Counted from the stretch's first letter, positions 8,229-17,878 are shown. The stretch: DNA of 64,000 nucleotides from Halomonas cupida (GCF_900142755.1 NZ_FRCA01000005.1:62001-126000), one strand, 5' to 3'. The notes: a model not told the origin generated them from the letters alone. Program-made: numbers and translations.

Positions 8229-9803
8229 CTACATGGTGGGTACCACCATGCAGTCTATCCCGCGCTGGGCCAGATGCTGGCAGGCGGTGCGTGCCTGACT
8301 CTCCTGAAGATCGACGAGACGCGCGCGATAGACGTCCGCATTGTCGGCTCTAGCGACAGCCACCCGCGCATTGCCCAGCTCTTCTGCCAATTGGTCGGCG
8401 GCGCGGCTTGCCTGGCTTCGAGCACTATCCTCACTGCTGAAGGCGCCTACTTGAACGCCCCAGTCACCTGCACTGGTCGGTGCACTCTGCGATGGCACCG
8501 GAGCAGCCGGTGTCGGAGAGGGTGTGGACGCGGGAGCCGCAGAGGAGGTTGTCTGCACCGGGGCTGGTGACGATACCGAGGCGACCATTGGCGCCGACGC
8601 TGCCACCGGAACCGGCGAAGATGCCAGGCCGGAAAGCGGGTCACGAGCCGATGCACTACTATAGTTTGAACCACTGGAGCTCGAACCACTATAGCCCGAA
8701 CCCCTATAGCTTGAACCACTGGAGCTTGAACCACTGGAGCCGACCGATGAGGTGCTCGCCTCCTGAATGACCGGTGCCGCGGAGGCGACCTGCGCCGGTG
8801 CAATGACACTCTCGACTCGCGATGGCTGCACCGCTCCCGGTGAGACCGGCACCGCTGCTGCACTGGCTACCTGAGTGGTTGGCGAAGGTGCCGGCGCAGA
8901 CAGCATGCCCTGCTGCGGCTGCATCAACAGGCCGCCGGAAATACTGGTATCCGCGAGAAACCCTCGCCCGTCGCTCAAGGATGCCCGCAGGAAGCCACGA
9001 TCCAGTACGCTGACCATCTGTTCATCCCGCGACGACGCGGTATACCCTCCCATGACCACGGCCACCATGCGTCGACCGTTACGCACTGCAGAGGTCGCCA
9101 CGTTGAAGCCAGAGGCGCGAATGAAGCCCGTCTTGAGACCGTCCGCGCCCGGATAGTTGTTGAGCAGGCGATTGTGGCCGGTATGCCGCGTACCACGCCA
9201 GGTGAACTCGGTCAGACCAAAATAGTGGTAATGCTGGGGGAAGTCCTGAATCAGATGTTCGGCCAGAATGGCCATATCACGAGCGGTGGTCACCTGGCCG
9301 GAGTCCGGCAGACCAGAGGCATTGCGGAAGGTGGTATTTTCCATGCCCAGCTCACGGGCCTTGCGTGTCATTATCTCGGCAAAGCCGGACTCGGTGCCAC
9401 CAAGTGCCTCGGCCACGACCACCGCCACATCATTGGCGGATCTCACCACCAGAGCCTGAATGGCCTTGTCGACCGGAATGGTACTGCCCGCCTTGAGCCA
9501 GAGCTTGGTGGCCGGCATCGACGCCGCATGAGACGACACAGGCAAGGGGTGGCCAAGGCTCATGGAACGACCTTCCAGCGCCTCGAACAACAGGTACAGG
9601 GTCATCATCTTGGTCAGGGAAGCGGGATACCGGGGCTCGTCGGCATTCTCGGCGTAGAGAATCTCCTGTGTCTCGGCATCAACCACGATCCCTGCATATT
9701 TAGGATTACCGGCCCAGGCCACGTTGACCATCAGGCTCGAAACCAGCAGTAGCACAATCGATACAGCAGAACTACGCCAGATGCTGCGAGCAGACACCAT
9801 CAT
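8229..9803 (-). CDS. Serine-type D-Ala-D-Ala carboxypeptidase with C-terminal SPOR domain
   Basis: Peptidase S11 (PBP5/6-like) enzyme trimming the terminal D-Ala of peptidoglycan stem peptides, ~524 aa. Start at 9803 (ATGATG; the second ATG at 9800 is equally likely) after GGGGAAG. Domains: signal sequence ending at AWAGN; catalytic domain with SLTK (Ser62, Lys65), SAN in VRSANDVA and KTG in GLKTGFI; then a ~170-residue low-complexity Ser/Gly/Ala/Pro linker; then a SPOR domain (WGVQVGAFSSEDSARSQASR) that binds denuded septal glycan. SPOR addresses the protein to the division site. It replaces the usual PBP5 membrane-anchoring helix. Confidence 0.9.
   Translation of the reverse strand: MMVSARSIWRSSAVSIVLLLVSSLMVNVAWAGNPKYAGIVVDAETQEILYAENADEPRYPASLTKMMTLYLLFEALEGRSMSLGHPLPVSSHAASMPATKLWLKAGSTIPVDKAIQALVVRSANDVAVVVAEALGGTESGFAEIMTRKARELGMENTTFRNASGLPDSGQVTTARDMAILAEHLIQDFPQHYHYFGLTEFTWRGTRHTGHNRLLNNYPGADGLKTGFIRASGFNVATSAVRNGRRMVAVVMGGYTASSRDEQMVSVLDRGFLRASLSDGRGFLADTSISGGLLMQPQQGMLSAPAPSPTTQVASAAAVPVSPGAVQPSRVESVIAPAQVASAAPVIQEASTSSVGSSGSSSSGSSYRGSGYSGSSSSGSNYSSASARDPLSGLASSPVPVAASAPMVASVSSPAPVQTTSSAAPASTPSPTPAAPVPSQSAPTSAGDWGVQVGAFSSEDSARSQASRAADQLAEELGNARVAVARADNADVYRARLVDLQESQARTACQHLAQRGIDCMVVPTM
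8662..8742 (-). repeat. 15-bp tandem repeats encoding the Ser/Gly linker
   Basis: Degenerate 15-base units (plus-strand type TTGAACCACTGGAGC) repeated about five times within the carboxypeptidase gene. They encode a five-residue Ser-Ser-Gly-Ser-x periodicity in the linker between catalytic and SPOR domains. Confidence 0.75.
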
Positions 9804-9959
9804 TTCTTCCCCAGCGTTTACCAATGATTCTCGCGCATTATGGCCTACTTGAGCGGTATATGCAGCGCGAAAAGACAGTAATATCCCCGATACACTGTCG
9901 TTCATGGCCTGCCGTCATGCAATTACCCAAAAGGCGGGATGATCGCGTGCTGTCACCGA

Positions 9960-10721
9960 TCAACCCAACAGCCGCTGTGCGCCCAGCCACACTAGCCTCA
10001 ACGCCAATGCCGTCAGCACCAGGCGAAAGAACAGGTCAAAGCGGTTATCGGACAGGCGCTTGAGCAGGCGCAACCCCAGCCAGGTACCAATCACGCCAGA
10101 CAGGATCATCACTCCGATCAGCGGCAGCCACTCATGGAAGACAAAGCCGGCGAAGCCGAACACGAAGGCCTTGGTCAGATGCTGGAAGGTCATGCAGGCG
10201 GCGAAAGTCGCTACCGTGGACTGGCGGTTGTTGCTGCGCTGCTTGATGAAGGCCGCGACCATGGGGCCACTGGCACCGACCAGGCTGGATAGAAAGGTCG
10301 TTACCGCCCCCGCCACCAGCGTGCCCAACTGGCCCAGCGCCCGTTTCGGCAGCGCTGGGCCCCAGGTGGTGAACAGTACAAAAGCGGCAATAGCCAGCTC
10401 CAGCACGCCTTCCGGCAGTCGAATCAACAACAGACTGGCGACCAGCGCCCCGACCACGGCGCCGGGAATGAAAGCCAGCAATGCACCACGCTCGATATGA
10501 CGTAGCGTCATCAGCATGCGGCCGCCGTTCGAGCCCATCTGCACCATGCCATGTACCGGAATCAGAGCCATCGCCGGCATCACCTGCGCCATGGTCATGA
10601 TCAATAGCGTACCGCCGCCGATACCCATCGAGGCACTGATCATCGAGGTCAGCGATGACAGTGCCACCAGCAGCAAACTGATATCGGCGGACAACGGGGA
10701 GAGTTGAGCGAGCCATTCCAT
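9960..10721 (-). CDS. TauE/SafE family permease
   Basis: Membrane protein of 253 aa with about eight hydrophobic segments and the glycine-rich N-terminal motif ASMGIGGGTLLIM typical of the family; the second half repeats the pattern around SSLVGASGPMVAAF. Family members export sulfite, sulfoacetate or related organosulfur anions. No sulfonate pathway gene lies beside it, so its substrate is open. It is separate from the carboxypeptidase gene (157-base gap). Confidence 0.82.
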   Translation of the reverse strand: MEWLAQLSPLSADISLLLVALSSLTSMISASMGIGGGTLLIMTMAQVMPAMALIPVHGMVQMGSNGGRMLMTLRHIERGALLAFIPGAVVGALVASLLLIRLPEGVLELAIAAFVLFTTWGPALPKRALGQLGTLVAGAVTTFLSSLVGASGPMVAAFIKQRSNNRQSTVATFAACMTFQHLTKAFVFGFAGFVFHEWLPLIGVMILSGVIGTWLGLRLLKRLSDNRFDLFFRLVLTALALRLVWLGAQRLLG

Positions 10722-10903
10722 GAGCAGGGATTCCCGACAATCAAGGGGCTACAGCATACCCTTCTCTTTCCGGGCTCTGCACCTGGCAGTCATCCCACGG
10801 GACCATTCCCCTTCCCGCTTGATCATTCCGCTACCCTCTGGGCAGGCGCCGCCGACCCGAAAGGCCTGCGGCACCCGTATTGTCATGCGAGTCAGTGCTG
10901 GAT

Positions 10904-12244
10904 TCAGCCCACCAGACCCAGCGCCTTCAGCGATGCAGCCTGTCGTTCGGCATAGAGCGCCAGCTCATCGGTGACAGCGGCGCCCAACGCCTCCTCGAAG
11001 GCCTCGCGATTGGCATTGCCCTGACCAACTTGCCCTTCCTCTCCGCCGAGGTTGGACTGGAAGATACCGGCGGCAGATACCGGCAGGAAGTCCTCATAGG
11101 TGATGGGATCGGCAATGACCTTCCCCGCCGACAACAGCTCCTCGAGCTTGCCTTCAGCCCGGGACTCTCCGGGAGCCAGGCGATACTCGAAGAAGGCCAG
11201 CCCTTCGCGGCGCAGGATAGTGTCGTCATCCGGGAAGGCCTCGAAGACGTCGGCCAAATGCGCCTGGTGAGCCTCATTGTCCGCGCCCGGGGCAGCCTGG
11301 CGCGCCTCATTGAGCAGTTGATCATAGCGTTGGCGGCCACGCGCGGTCAGGGCTACGCCACGCTGCTCGATCTCGCCGAAACGTGCGGTGTGCTTGCCGA
11401 TGTCATCGCCACGGAAATGGGTCAGTTCCTCCAGCGCCTTGAAGCTGGTCTGGCGCAGCAGGATCGGGCACTGGCGACGCGGCGGCCCTTCGATCACCGC
11501 CTTGGGCGACATGCCGACAGCGGGCATCCGGCGCTGAACCTCATCAATGTCCAGGGTACGCGGCGTCAGGTGATTGATGTGCGGACCACGGAAGCACACC
11601 ACATCGGCAATCAGACGGTGAGCGGCATGCAGGTCGTCATAGGTGGCTCGATCCACCGTGGCATGCTGGTGCCAGCGGAAGGTCTCCAGTGCCTCGGCGA
11701 CAAACCGATCTGCCTGGTCGCTGGTCAACCCACCCTCGCTCTCGAAAGCGGCAATCAGCTCCCGCACCCCCGGTGTAAAGATATCGCGCTGCGCGAGAAT
11801 ATCGGCAGCACGCTGGCGCAGCGCCGAATCCTCGATCAACTCCAGCCGCAGCAGTGAAGTGAACAGGCGGAAGGGATTACGCGCCAGGGCCGCGTCAGAC
11901 ACCGGACGGAAGGCGGTGGAATGTACCGGAACTCCCGCCTCGGAAAGGTCATAGTAGCCCACCGGATACATGCCCATCACCGCAAACAGGCGTCGCAACG
12001 TCGCCAGCTCCTCCGCTGTTCCCACGCGGATGGCGCCATGGCGCTCGACACCAAGGCGCTCCAGTTCACCACGGGCCTCGAGGCTGGTCTTGAATTCGGG
12101 CCGTGCTTCCAGCGTCTCGCGATTGACGGTCTCGACCAGCTCCAGCAAGGCGCCGTACTGCGGCACTTCTGTCTGATACATGGCCGACATGGCACGCGAA
12201 AAGCGGTCACGAATTTCATCGGAGGAAACGAAAGAGGACGACAT
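10904..12244 (-). CDS. hglS: 2-oxoadipate dioxygenase/decarboxylase (HglS/YdcJ, DUF1338)
   Basis: Metal-dependent enzyme of a vicinal-oxygen-chelate-like fold that converts 2-oxoadipate to D-2-hydroxyglutarate in lysine catabolism. The start at 12244 gives 446 aa (MSSSFVSSDEIRDRFSRAMS); the frame extends ten codons upstream without support. Family signatures include GYYDLSEAGVPVHSTAFRP near the middle of the N-terminal half, with a candidate His metal ligand and Arg, and FRGPHINHLTPRTLDID. It is divergent from a LysR gene, the same arrangement as ydcJ-ydcI in E. coli, which supports both calls. Confidence 0.86.
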   Translation of the reverse strand: MSSSFVSSDEIRDRFSRAMSAMYQTEVPQYGALLELVETVNRETLEARPEFKTSLEARGELERLGVERHGAIRVGTAEELATLRRLFAVMGMYPVGYYDLSEAGVPVHSTAFRPVSDAALARNPFRLFTSLLRLELIEDSALRQRAADILAQRDIFTPGVRELIAAFESEGGLTSDQADRFVAEALETFRWHQHATVDRATYDDLHAAHRLIADVVCFRGPHINHLTPRTLDIDEVQRRMPAVGMSPKAVIEGPPRRQCPILLRQTSFKALEELTHFRGDDIGKHTARFGEIEQRGVALTARGRQRYDQLLNEARQAAPGADNEAHQAHLADVFEAFPDDDTILRREGLAFFEYRLAPGESRAEGKLEELLSAGKVIADPITYEDFLPVSAAGIFQSNLGGEEGQVGQGNANREAFEEALGAAVTDELALYAERQAASLKALGLVG

Positions 12245-12379
12245 GGTGACTCTACCTGATATGTGAGAACACATGGTGATGGCTTGAAAGGAGTAATGAC
12301 GACAGGGCGCCGTATATCCGATTTACCGCCCATGAAAACAGAGCCGACAATAGGGGACAAACGAAAAAAAGCACGCTTT

Positions 12380-12398
12380 GCATTCCATTGCGGAATGC
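12380..12398. promoter_or_regulatory. Candidate LysR-type operator between hglS and its regulator
   Basis: Perfect inverted repeat GCATTCC-ATTGC-GGAATGC. It fits the T-N11-A pattern (ATTCC-N5-GGAAT) bound by LysR proteins. It lies 136 bases before the hglS start and 110 bases before the lysR start, in an AT-richer stretch. Confidence 0.6.
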
Positions 12399-12507
12399 GA
12401 GGTGAGAATATCGAGTCAGCATCTCATGCAAGGTTTCAAGGTGCAAAACGCCTGAATGGCCTTTTCCGCCGCATCCTTATACTCATGCATAAAAGTTGTG
12501 CCTATCC

Positions 12508-13425
12508 ATGAAAGCCCGTCACTTGCCTTCCACGGTCACCATCCAGTGCTTCGAGACTGCGGCGCGACACCTCAGCTTTACCCGTGCCGCCGAAGAGTTG
12601 AGCATTACCCAGAGTGCCGTCAGCAAGCAGGTGGCACAGTTGGAAGATGTGCTGCAACGCAAGCTTTTCCGCCGCCTGAGGCGCAGCCTGGTGCTGACGC
12701 CGGAAGGCGCCCTGTACCTGAGCGAAGCGCGCAAGATTCTGGCCCAGCTCGAGATGTCGACCAATACCATCCAGACCTGGAGCGGCCAGGGCGAAGTGCT
12801 GAAGGTCGCGACCTTGCCCACCTTCGGCAGCCGCTGGCTGGCACGCCATCTCCCTGCCTTCCTCGAAGCCCGCCCACAACTGACCCTGCAGCTCACCGAT
12901 CGTGTCGAGGCCTTCGACGTGCATGGCGAAGGCCTCGACGTGGCGGTGTTCCATGGTCATGGCAGTTGGCCGGGGCTCGAATGCCACCGATTGTTTGGCG
13001 AGGAGGTCGTCGCGGTGGCCGCCCCGCACTACCTGGCCGAGCGGCAACCGGATGCCGCCCGAGCCTTCGGCGACTGTCGCCTGCTGCATCTCGCCACCCG
13101 CCCTGCTGCCTGGCACCACTGGTTTGCTGATCAGGGCATCCGCAGTGAACGCAGCTACTACGGTACTCGTGTCGAGACCTTCCACACCCTGATCCAGATG
13201 TTGATCAACGGCGCCGGACTGGGACTGGTGCCGCGCTTTCTGATCGACGAGGAACTGGGCAGCGGCCAACTACAACTCGCCTCTCTCCACGTCCTGACCA
13301 CTCCCGACGCCTATTACCTGGTGACTCCGGAAGCCCTCGGCGAGCAGCCACACGTCCGACATTTCATCGAATACCTGGTCGAGCGGGCGCAGTGTTCTGC
13401 ACTCCCCGAGCCGTCCACCCCCTAA
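12508..13425 (+). CDS. LysR-family transcriptional regulator (YdcI/GcvA-like)
   Basis: 305 aa from the ATG at 12508 ([21 protein letters not shown]); an in-frame start 12 bases earlier is possible. The N-terminal winged helix-turn-helix reads [28 protein letters not shown], followed by a periplasmic-binding-like effector domain (from about residue 90). It is divergent from hglS with an inverted repeat between, so it probably controls hglS and itself. Its last four bases overlap the 3' end of the convergent aapP gene. Confidence 0.88.
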   Translation: MKARHLPSTVTIQCFETAARHLSFTRAAEELSITQSAVSKQVAQLEDVLQRKLFRRLRRSLVLTPEGALYLSEARKILAQLEMSTNTIQTWSGQGEVLKVATLPTFGSRWLARHLPAFLEARPQLTLQLTDRVEAFDVHGEGLDVAVFHGHGSWPGLECHRLFGEEVVAVAAPHYLAERQPDAARAFGDCRLLHLATRPAAWHHWFADQGIRSERSYYGTRVETFHTLIQMLINGAGLGLVPRFLIDEELGSGQLQLASLHVLTTPDAYYLVTPEALGEQPHVRHFIEYLVERAQCSALPEPSTP

Positions 13426-14222
13426 TGGCCCAGAATCTGGCTGAGGAACAGTCGCGTCCGTTCCGAGCGGGGCGCGCTGAAGAATGTCTCCGGCGGTGCT
13501 TCCTCGATGATCTGCCCCTGATCCATGAAGATCACTCGGTCGGCTACGGTTCTGGCAAAGCCCATTTCATGGGTCACACAGAGCATGGTCATGCCGTCCC
13601 GGGCCAGTTCAACCATGACATCGAGCACTTCCTTGATCATCTCCGGATCAAGGGCCGACGTCGGCTCATCGAACAGCATGACTTCCGGCTTGAGGCACAG
13701 AGCCCGGGCGATGGCCACCCGCTGCTGCTGACCACCGGATAACTGACCGGGATACTTGTGGGCCTGGTCAGCGATCTGCACCCGCTCGAGATACTCCATG
13801 GCGGTGGCTTCCGCTTCCCGCAGCGGTCGCCGCTGCACCCAGGTCTGGGCGATACAGCAATTTTCCAGCACCGACAGGTGGGGGAACAGATTGAAGTGCT
13901 GGAACACCATGCCGACGTGGCGACGAATCTGCTCGATGCGCTTGACGTCCTCGGTCATGTGCATGCCATCGACCACGATATCGCCCTGCTGATGCTCCTC
14001 GAGATGATTGATGCAACGGATCAGGGTCGACTTGCCGGAACCGGATGGTCCACAGATGACGATACGCTCCCCGCGTTCGACCTTGAGGTCGATATCCCGT
14101 AGCACATGAAAATCGCCATACCACTTGTTGAGCCCGGATATCTCGATCATCGCCGGCTGGTCGGAAGCCGAGGTCGGTGATGTACCTTCCGGCACAGGCG
14201 TGGCAGCTTGAGAGGACATCAT
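13422..14222 (-). CDS. aapP: Polar amino-acid ABC transporter ATPase
   Basis: 266 aa ATPase of the PAAT (AapP/GlnQ) class. Motifs: Walker [11 protein letters not shown]-loop [14 protein letters not shown], signature [15 protein letters not shown], Walker [16 protein letters not shown]-loop CVTHEM. About 24 residues precede the usual family start ([12 protein letters not shown]), rich in Ser/Thr/Pro; an internal start there at residue 25 is possible. It is the last gene of aapJQMP and powers uptake of a broad range of L-amino acids. Confidence 0.9.
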   Translation of the reverse strand: MMSSQAATPVPEGTSPTSASDQPAMIEISGLNKWYGDFHVLRDIDLKVERGERIVICGPSGSGKSTLIRCINHLEEHQQGDIVVDGMHMTEDVKRIEQIRRHVGMVFQHFNLFPHLSVLENCCIAQTWVQRRPLREAEATAMEYLERVQIADQAHKYPGQLSGGQQQRVAIARALCLKPEVMLFDEPTSALDPEMIKEVLDVMVELARDGMTMLCVTHEMGFARTVADRVIFMDQGQIIEEAPPETFFSAPRSERTRLFLSQILGH

Positions 14223-14260
14223 CTTACTCCCGAATCATTGGATTTATTGTGAGCGCGACT

Positions 14261-14298
14261 AGCTACGAGCTACGAGCTACGAGCTACGAGCTACGAGC
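14261..14298. repeat. AGCTACG heptamer array between aapM and aapP
   Basis: Five perfect tandem AGCTACG units plus a partial one lie in the ~100-base gap between two co-directional operon genes. The unit belongs to the same family seen at 6839 and 54057. Confidence 0.95.
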
Positions 14299-14324
14299 AA
14301 GCATGGTCATGGTTGAGGTCAGCC

Positions 14325-15428
14325 TCAATGGCCACGGTGCAAGCGCCTCTCCATATATTGACTGTAGCGCGACATGCTGAAGCAGAAGACCCAGAACATC
14401 AGTGCCGCAAACACATATCCTTCCGTCGCGAAGCCCAGCCAATCGCTATCGGTCAGCCCGGCACGGATGATCGCCAGCAGATCGAACAGGCCAATGATCA
14501 ACACCAGCGAGGTATCCTTGAACAGCGCGATGAAGGTATTGACGATACCGGGAATCACCAGCTTGAGCGCCTGGGGCAGGATGATCAGTCCCATCCGTCG
14601 CCAGTAGCTGAGTCCCAGTGCCTTGGCGGCTTCCTCCTGGCCCTTGGGTATCGCCTGCAGACCACCTCGTACCACTTCGGCCATGTAGGCGCTCCAGAAG
14701 AACATGATGCCGATCAGCGCCCGCAGCAGCTTGTTGAACTCGACCTCACTGGGCACGAACAGCGGCAGCATGACCGATGCCATGAACAACACGGTGATCA
14801 GTGGTACGCCACGCCAGAACTCGATGAAGACGATGCACAGGCTTCTGACCAGCGGCATCTGCGAGCGCCGCCCCAACGCCAGCATGACGCCGAGTGGCAG
14901 TGAACCGACGATACCCACCGTGGCCACCGTCAGCGTCAGCATCAGGCCGCCCCAGCGACGAGTAGGGACATGGGGCAGGTCAAACACGCCTCCCACCAAC
15001 AGCAACCAGGCGATGATCGGGAACCCTACCAGGGCAAAGACCACCACCCATTTCCTGGCCGGCATCCGCGGAATCGCCAGCCAGGCAACGGTCACCGCCA
15101 TCAACGCCAGGGTGATATCGACCCGATAGCGCTCAGCTACGGGATAGAAGCCATAGACGATGGTTTCGAAGCGCGCACTGATGAATACCCAACAGGCCCC
15201 TTCACCGGAACAGGCCTCGCGACTATCGCCGAGCCAGTCGGCATTGATCAGCGCCCACTGGACCATCGGTGTCAGGACCCACACCAACAGTGCCAGCGTC
15301 AGCAGGCTGACGATCGAGTTGACCGGGCCATTGAACAGCCGCGAGCGCAGCCAGCCGACCAGACCATGCCGGCTGTCCGGTGCCGGGCGGGCCGCAATCA
15401 AGGCATCTCGCGCAGTAGAATCGTTCAT
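14325..15428 (-). CDS. aapM: General L-amino-acid ABC permease, AapM type
   Basis: 367 aa inner-membrane subunit, longer than ordinary PAAT permeases because of an N-terminal extension with extra membrane segments, as in rhizobial AapM/BztC. The coupling region reads EVVRGGLQAIPKGQEEAAKALGLSYWRRM (EAA loop). It starts two bases after the end of aapQ (15430), so the two permeases are co-translated and should form the heterodimeric channel. Confidence 0.9.
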   Translation of the reverse strand: MNDSTARDALIAARPAPDSRHGLVGWLRSRLFNGPVNSIVSLLTLALLVWVLTPMVQWALINADWLGDSREACSGEGACWVFISARFETIVYGFYPVAERYRVDITLALMAVTVAWLAIPRMPARKWVVVFALVGFPIIAWLLLVGGVFDLPHVPTRRWGGLMLTLTVATVGIVGSLPLGVMLALGRRSQMPLVRSLCIVFIEFWRGVPLITVLFMASVMLPLFVPSEVEFNKLLRALIGIMFFWSAYMAEVVRGGLQAIPKGQEEAAKALGLSYWRRMGLIILPQALKLVIPGIVNTFIALFKDTSLVLIIGLFDLLAIIRAGLTDSDWLGFATEGYVFAALMFWVFCFSMSRYSQYMERRLHRGH

Positions 15429-15429
15429 G

Positions 15430-16605
15430 CTAGCGCTCCTTGATCAGGGTTCGGGCGTTGTAGAAGTTCATGAACGCCGACACCACAAGACTGATGGTCA
15501 GATACACCGCCATGGTAATGGCGATGATCTCGATCGCCTGCCCGGTCTGGTTCAGGGAGGTACCGGCGAAGACCGCCACCAGATCGGGATAGCCGATCGC
15601 CGTCGCCAGAGACGAGTTCTTGATCAGGTTCAGATACTGGCTGGTCAGTTGCGGCACGATGACCCGCATGGCCTGGGGAATCACCACCTTGCGCAGCGTG
15701 ATATTCGGCGATAGGCCGATGGCACGCGAGGCCTCGACCTGGCCGGAGGGTACCGACTGGATGCCCGAGCGCACGATCTCGGCAATGAAGGACGCCGTAT
15801 AGATCGACAGTGCCAGCCACAGCGCCATCAGTTCGGGAATGACCGTGATGCCACCGCGGAAGTTGAAGCCCTTGAGTTCCGGTATCTCCCAGCTCAGTGG
15901 CGCACCACTGAAGGCAAAGGCCAGCAGCGGCAATCCGATGATCATCGCCGCACCGCACCAGTACACCGGCAATGCCCGGCCGGTCCGCTCCTGCAGGCGC
16001 CGCGCGTAGATCGCAAAGGCGATACTGGCAACGACCGCCACCGCCAGCGCTGCCAGCGTCAACCCGAAGCCCGTTTCAGGCACCGGTGCCGGCACCACCA
16101 GACCACGTACATTGAGAAACACCGCCTCCATCAGCGACAGGCTCTGACGTGGGCTGGGCAATGCCTGGAGTACCGCGAAGTACCAGAACAGGATCTGCAC
16201 CAGCAGCGGAATATTGCGGAATATCTCGACGAAAGCCGATGCCAGTCGAGCCAGCAGCCAGTTGGGCGACAGCCGTGCAATGCCGACGGCAAAGCCGATG
16301 ATCGTTGCCGCCACGATGCCCATCGCCGACACCAGCAACGTATTGAGCAGACCGACAATGAAGGTCCGCGCATAGCTGCTGTCGCCGGAGTATTCGATCA
16401 GCGACTGGGGAATGGAAAAACCGGCTCGCTCATTGAGAAAGGCAAAGCCGGTGGTAATGCCGCGCGCTTCCAGATTGGTCAGGGCATTGGTCACCATCAT
16501 GGCAATCAATGCCAGTACACCGGCAAGCAGCAATGCCTGAATGATCAGGGCACGGAATGCAGGACGCCGCCACAATGGGACGTGGCTGGCTGGGGGTATG
16601 GACAT
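15430..16605 (-). CDS. aapQ: General L-amino-acid ABC permease, AapQ type
   Basis: 391 aa, with an N-terminal transmembrane helix, a large extension between the early segments (typical of AapQ/BztB), and the EAA loop EIVRSGIQSVPSGQVEASRAIGLSP. It partners AapM. It is separated from the binding-protein gene by a 177-base gap containing a hairpin, usually a sign that the binding protein is expressed in excess of the membrane subunits. Confidence 0.9.
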   Translation of the reverse strand: MSIPPASHVPLWRRPAFRALIIQALLLAGVLALIAMMVTNALTNLEARGITTGFAFLNERAGFSIPQSLIEYSGDSSYARTFIVGLLNTLLVSAMGIVAATIIGFAVGIARLSPNWLLARLASAFVEIFRNIPLLVQILFWYFAVLQALPSPRQSLSLMEAVFLNVRGLVVPAPVPETGFGLTLAALAVAVVASIAFAIYARRLQERTGRALPVYWCGAAMIIGLPLLAFAFSGAPLSWEIPELKGFNFRGGITVIPELMALWLALSIYTASFIAEIVRSGIQSVPSGQVEASRAIGLSPNITLRKVVIPQAMRVIVPQLTSQYLNLIKNSSLATAIGYPDLVAVFAGTSLNQTGQAIEIIAITMAVYLTISLVVSAFMNFYNARTLIKER

Positions 16606-16732
16606 GGCAGGTCTCTGACGCAGTGACTCGACGATGTCGCGGAGACAGCCCGCGCCATCATCCAGTCAGATGGGAAACCGGACCGAGGCTCGCGCCCCTG
16701 ATGACGCAGAGCCCGGTCTACTCACAGCTCGG

Positions 16733-16776
16733 CCCGGCAGGTGGTCACGCGCATGGTGCGGACACAGCCTGCCGGG
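16733..16776 (-). terminator. Intercistronic hairpin between aapJ and aapQ
   Basis: Perfect 9-bp GC-rich stem (CCCGGCAGG/CCTGCCGGG) with a 26-base loop, just after the aapJ stop codon. There is no U-tract. It probably acts as a partial terminator or 3' stabiliser of aapJ mRNA. Confidence 0.55.
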
Positions 16777-16782
16777 ACAGGC

Positions 16783-17814
16783 TCAGCGAATCGGCGGTGC
16801 GTAGAGAATCCCGCCCTGATCCCACAGCGCATTCAGGCCACGGCTGATGTTGAGTGGCGAGTTGGCCCCCACGGTATCGGCAAACACCTCACCATAGTTA
16901 CCCACCTGGGAAATGATGTTGTAGGCCCAATCGTTGCCAAGCCCCAACTGCTCACCATAGGTACCGTCGACACCCAGCAGGCGTGCGACCTGAGGATTCG
17001 GTGGATCATTCTTCATCTGTTCGACGTTATCCCGAGTCACGCCCAGCTCTTCGGCATTGACCATGGCGAATACCGTCCATTTGACGATATCGAACCATTG
17101 GTCATCACCCTGCCTGACCACCGGACCCAACGGCTCCTTGGAAATCAGCTGAGTCATGATCTCGACACTGTCAGGCTCGGGCAGTTGCAGGCGCAGGGCA
17201 CTCAACTGAGAGGTATCCGAAGTCAGCACATCACAGCGGCCACTGGAGAAGCCGGATGCTGTCTGATCGGGCGTATCGAAGGTCACCGTGTTGATCTCGA
17301 TTCCCTTCGACGGGAAGTAGTCAGCCAGATTGAGTTCATGGGTGGTACCGGACTGGATGCAGATGGAAGCCCCGTCCAGATCCTCGAGGCTGGTCACACC
17401 GAGATCCTTCGCGACCATGAAGCCCTGGCCATCATAGAAGGTGGTGGTGGTGAAATTGAGCCCCAGCGAGTTATCGCGGGTCGCCGTCCAGGTCGTGTTG
17501 CGCGCCAACACATCGACTTCCCCGGACTGCAGGGCAGTAAAACGCTCCTTGGCGGTGAGCGGTGTGAACGCCACCTGGTCAGGATCGCCGAAGATCGCTG
17601 ACGACAGGGCACGACAGGTTTCCACATCAAGCCCCTGCCACTGACCATCAGCATCTGGAGACGAGAAGCCGGATAGCCCGACATTGACCCCACAACTGAG
17701 ATTGCCACGCTGCTTGACCTCATCCAGAGTCGCGGCGGAGGCAGCGGTTGCCATGCCCAGACCCAGGGCAGCGACGGATAGACTTATCAGCATCTTGTTA
17801 TTGTTGCGTTTCAT
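16783..17814 (-). CDS. aapJ: General L-amino-acid ABC substrate-binding protein
   Basis: Periplasmic solute receptor, 343 aa. A signal peptide (MKRNNNKMLISLSVAALGLGMATAAS) precedes the mature start. Family features: GNLSCGVNVGLSGFSSPDADGQWQGLDVE, RDNSLGLNFTTTTFYDGQGFMV and the C-terminal NDWAYNIISQVGNYGEVF. It is the first gene of aapJQMP. Its leader contains an inverted repeat that could hide the ribosome site (see 17822). Confidence 0.93.
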   Translation of the reverse strand: MKRNNNKMLISLSVAALGLGMATAASAATLDEVKQRGNLSCGVNVGLSGFSSPDADGQWQGLDVETCRALSSAIFGDPDQVAFTPLTAKERFTALQSGEVDVLARNTTWTATRDNSLGLNFTTTTFYDGQGFMVAKDLGVTSLEDLDGASICIQSGTTHELNLADYFPSKGIEINTVTFDTPDQTASGFSSGRCDVLTSDTSQLSALRLQLPEPDSVEIMTQLISKEPLGPVVRQGDDQWFDIVKWTVFAMVNAEELGVTRDNVEQMKNDPPNPQVARLLGVDGTYGEQLGLGNDWAYNIISQVGNYGEVFADTVGANSPLNISRGLNALWDQGGILYAPPIR

Positions 17815-17821
17815 GCCTTCA

Positions 17822-17878
17822 ACTCCGATCAGTAGTCGTTTGCTGATTTTGCTGAATTACGCATTTCACTATCGGAGT
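17822..17878 (-). promoter_or_regulatory. Leader inverted repeat covering the aapJ ribosome site
   Basis: On the minus strand ACTCCGAT occurs 41 bases before ATCGGAGT. The second arm contains the GGAG that sits eight bases ahead of the aapJ ATG. Pairing would mask the ribosome-binding site. This is an inference from the sequence alone. Confidence 0.4.

Noticed and set aside
14261..14298. CRISPR-like array
   Set aside because: Units are seven bases and directly abutting with no spacers; no cas genes are present.
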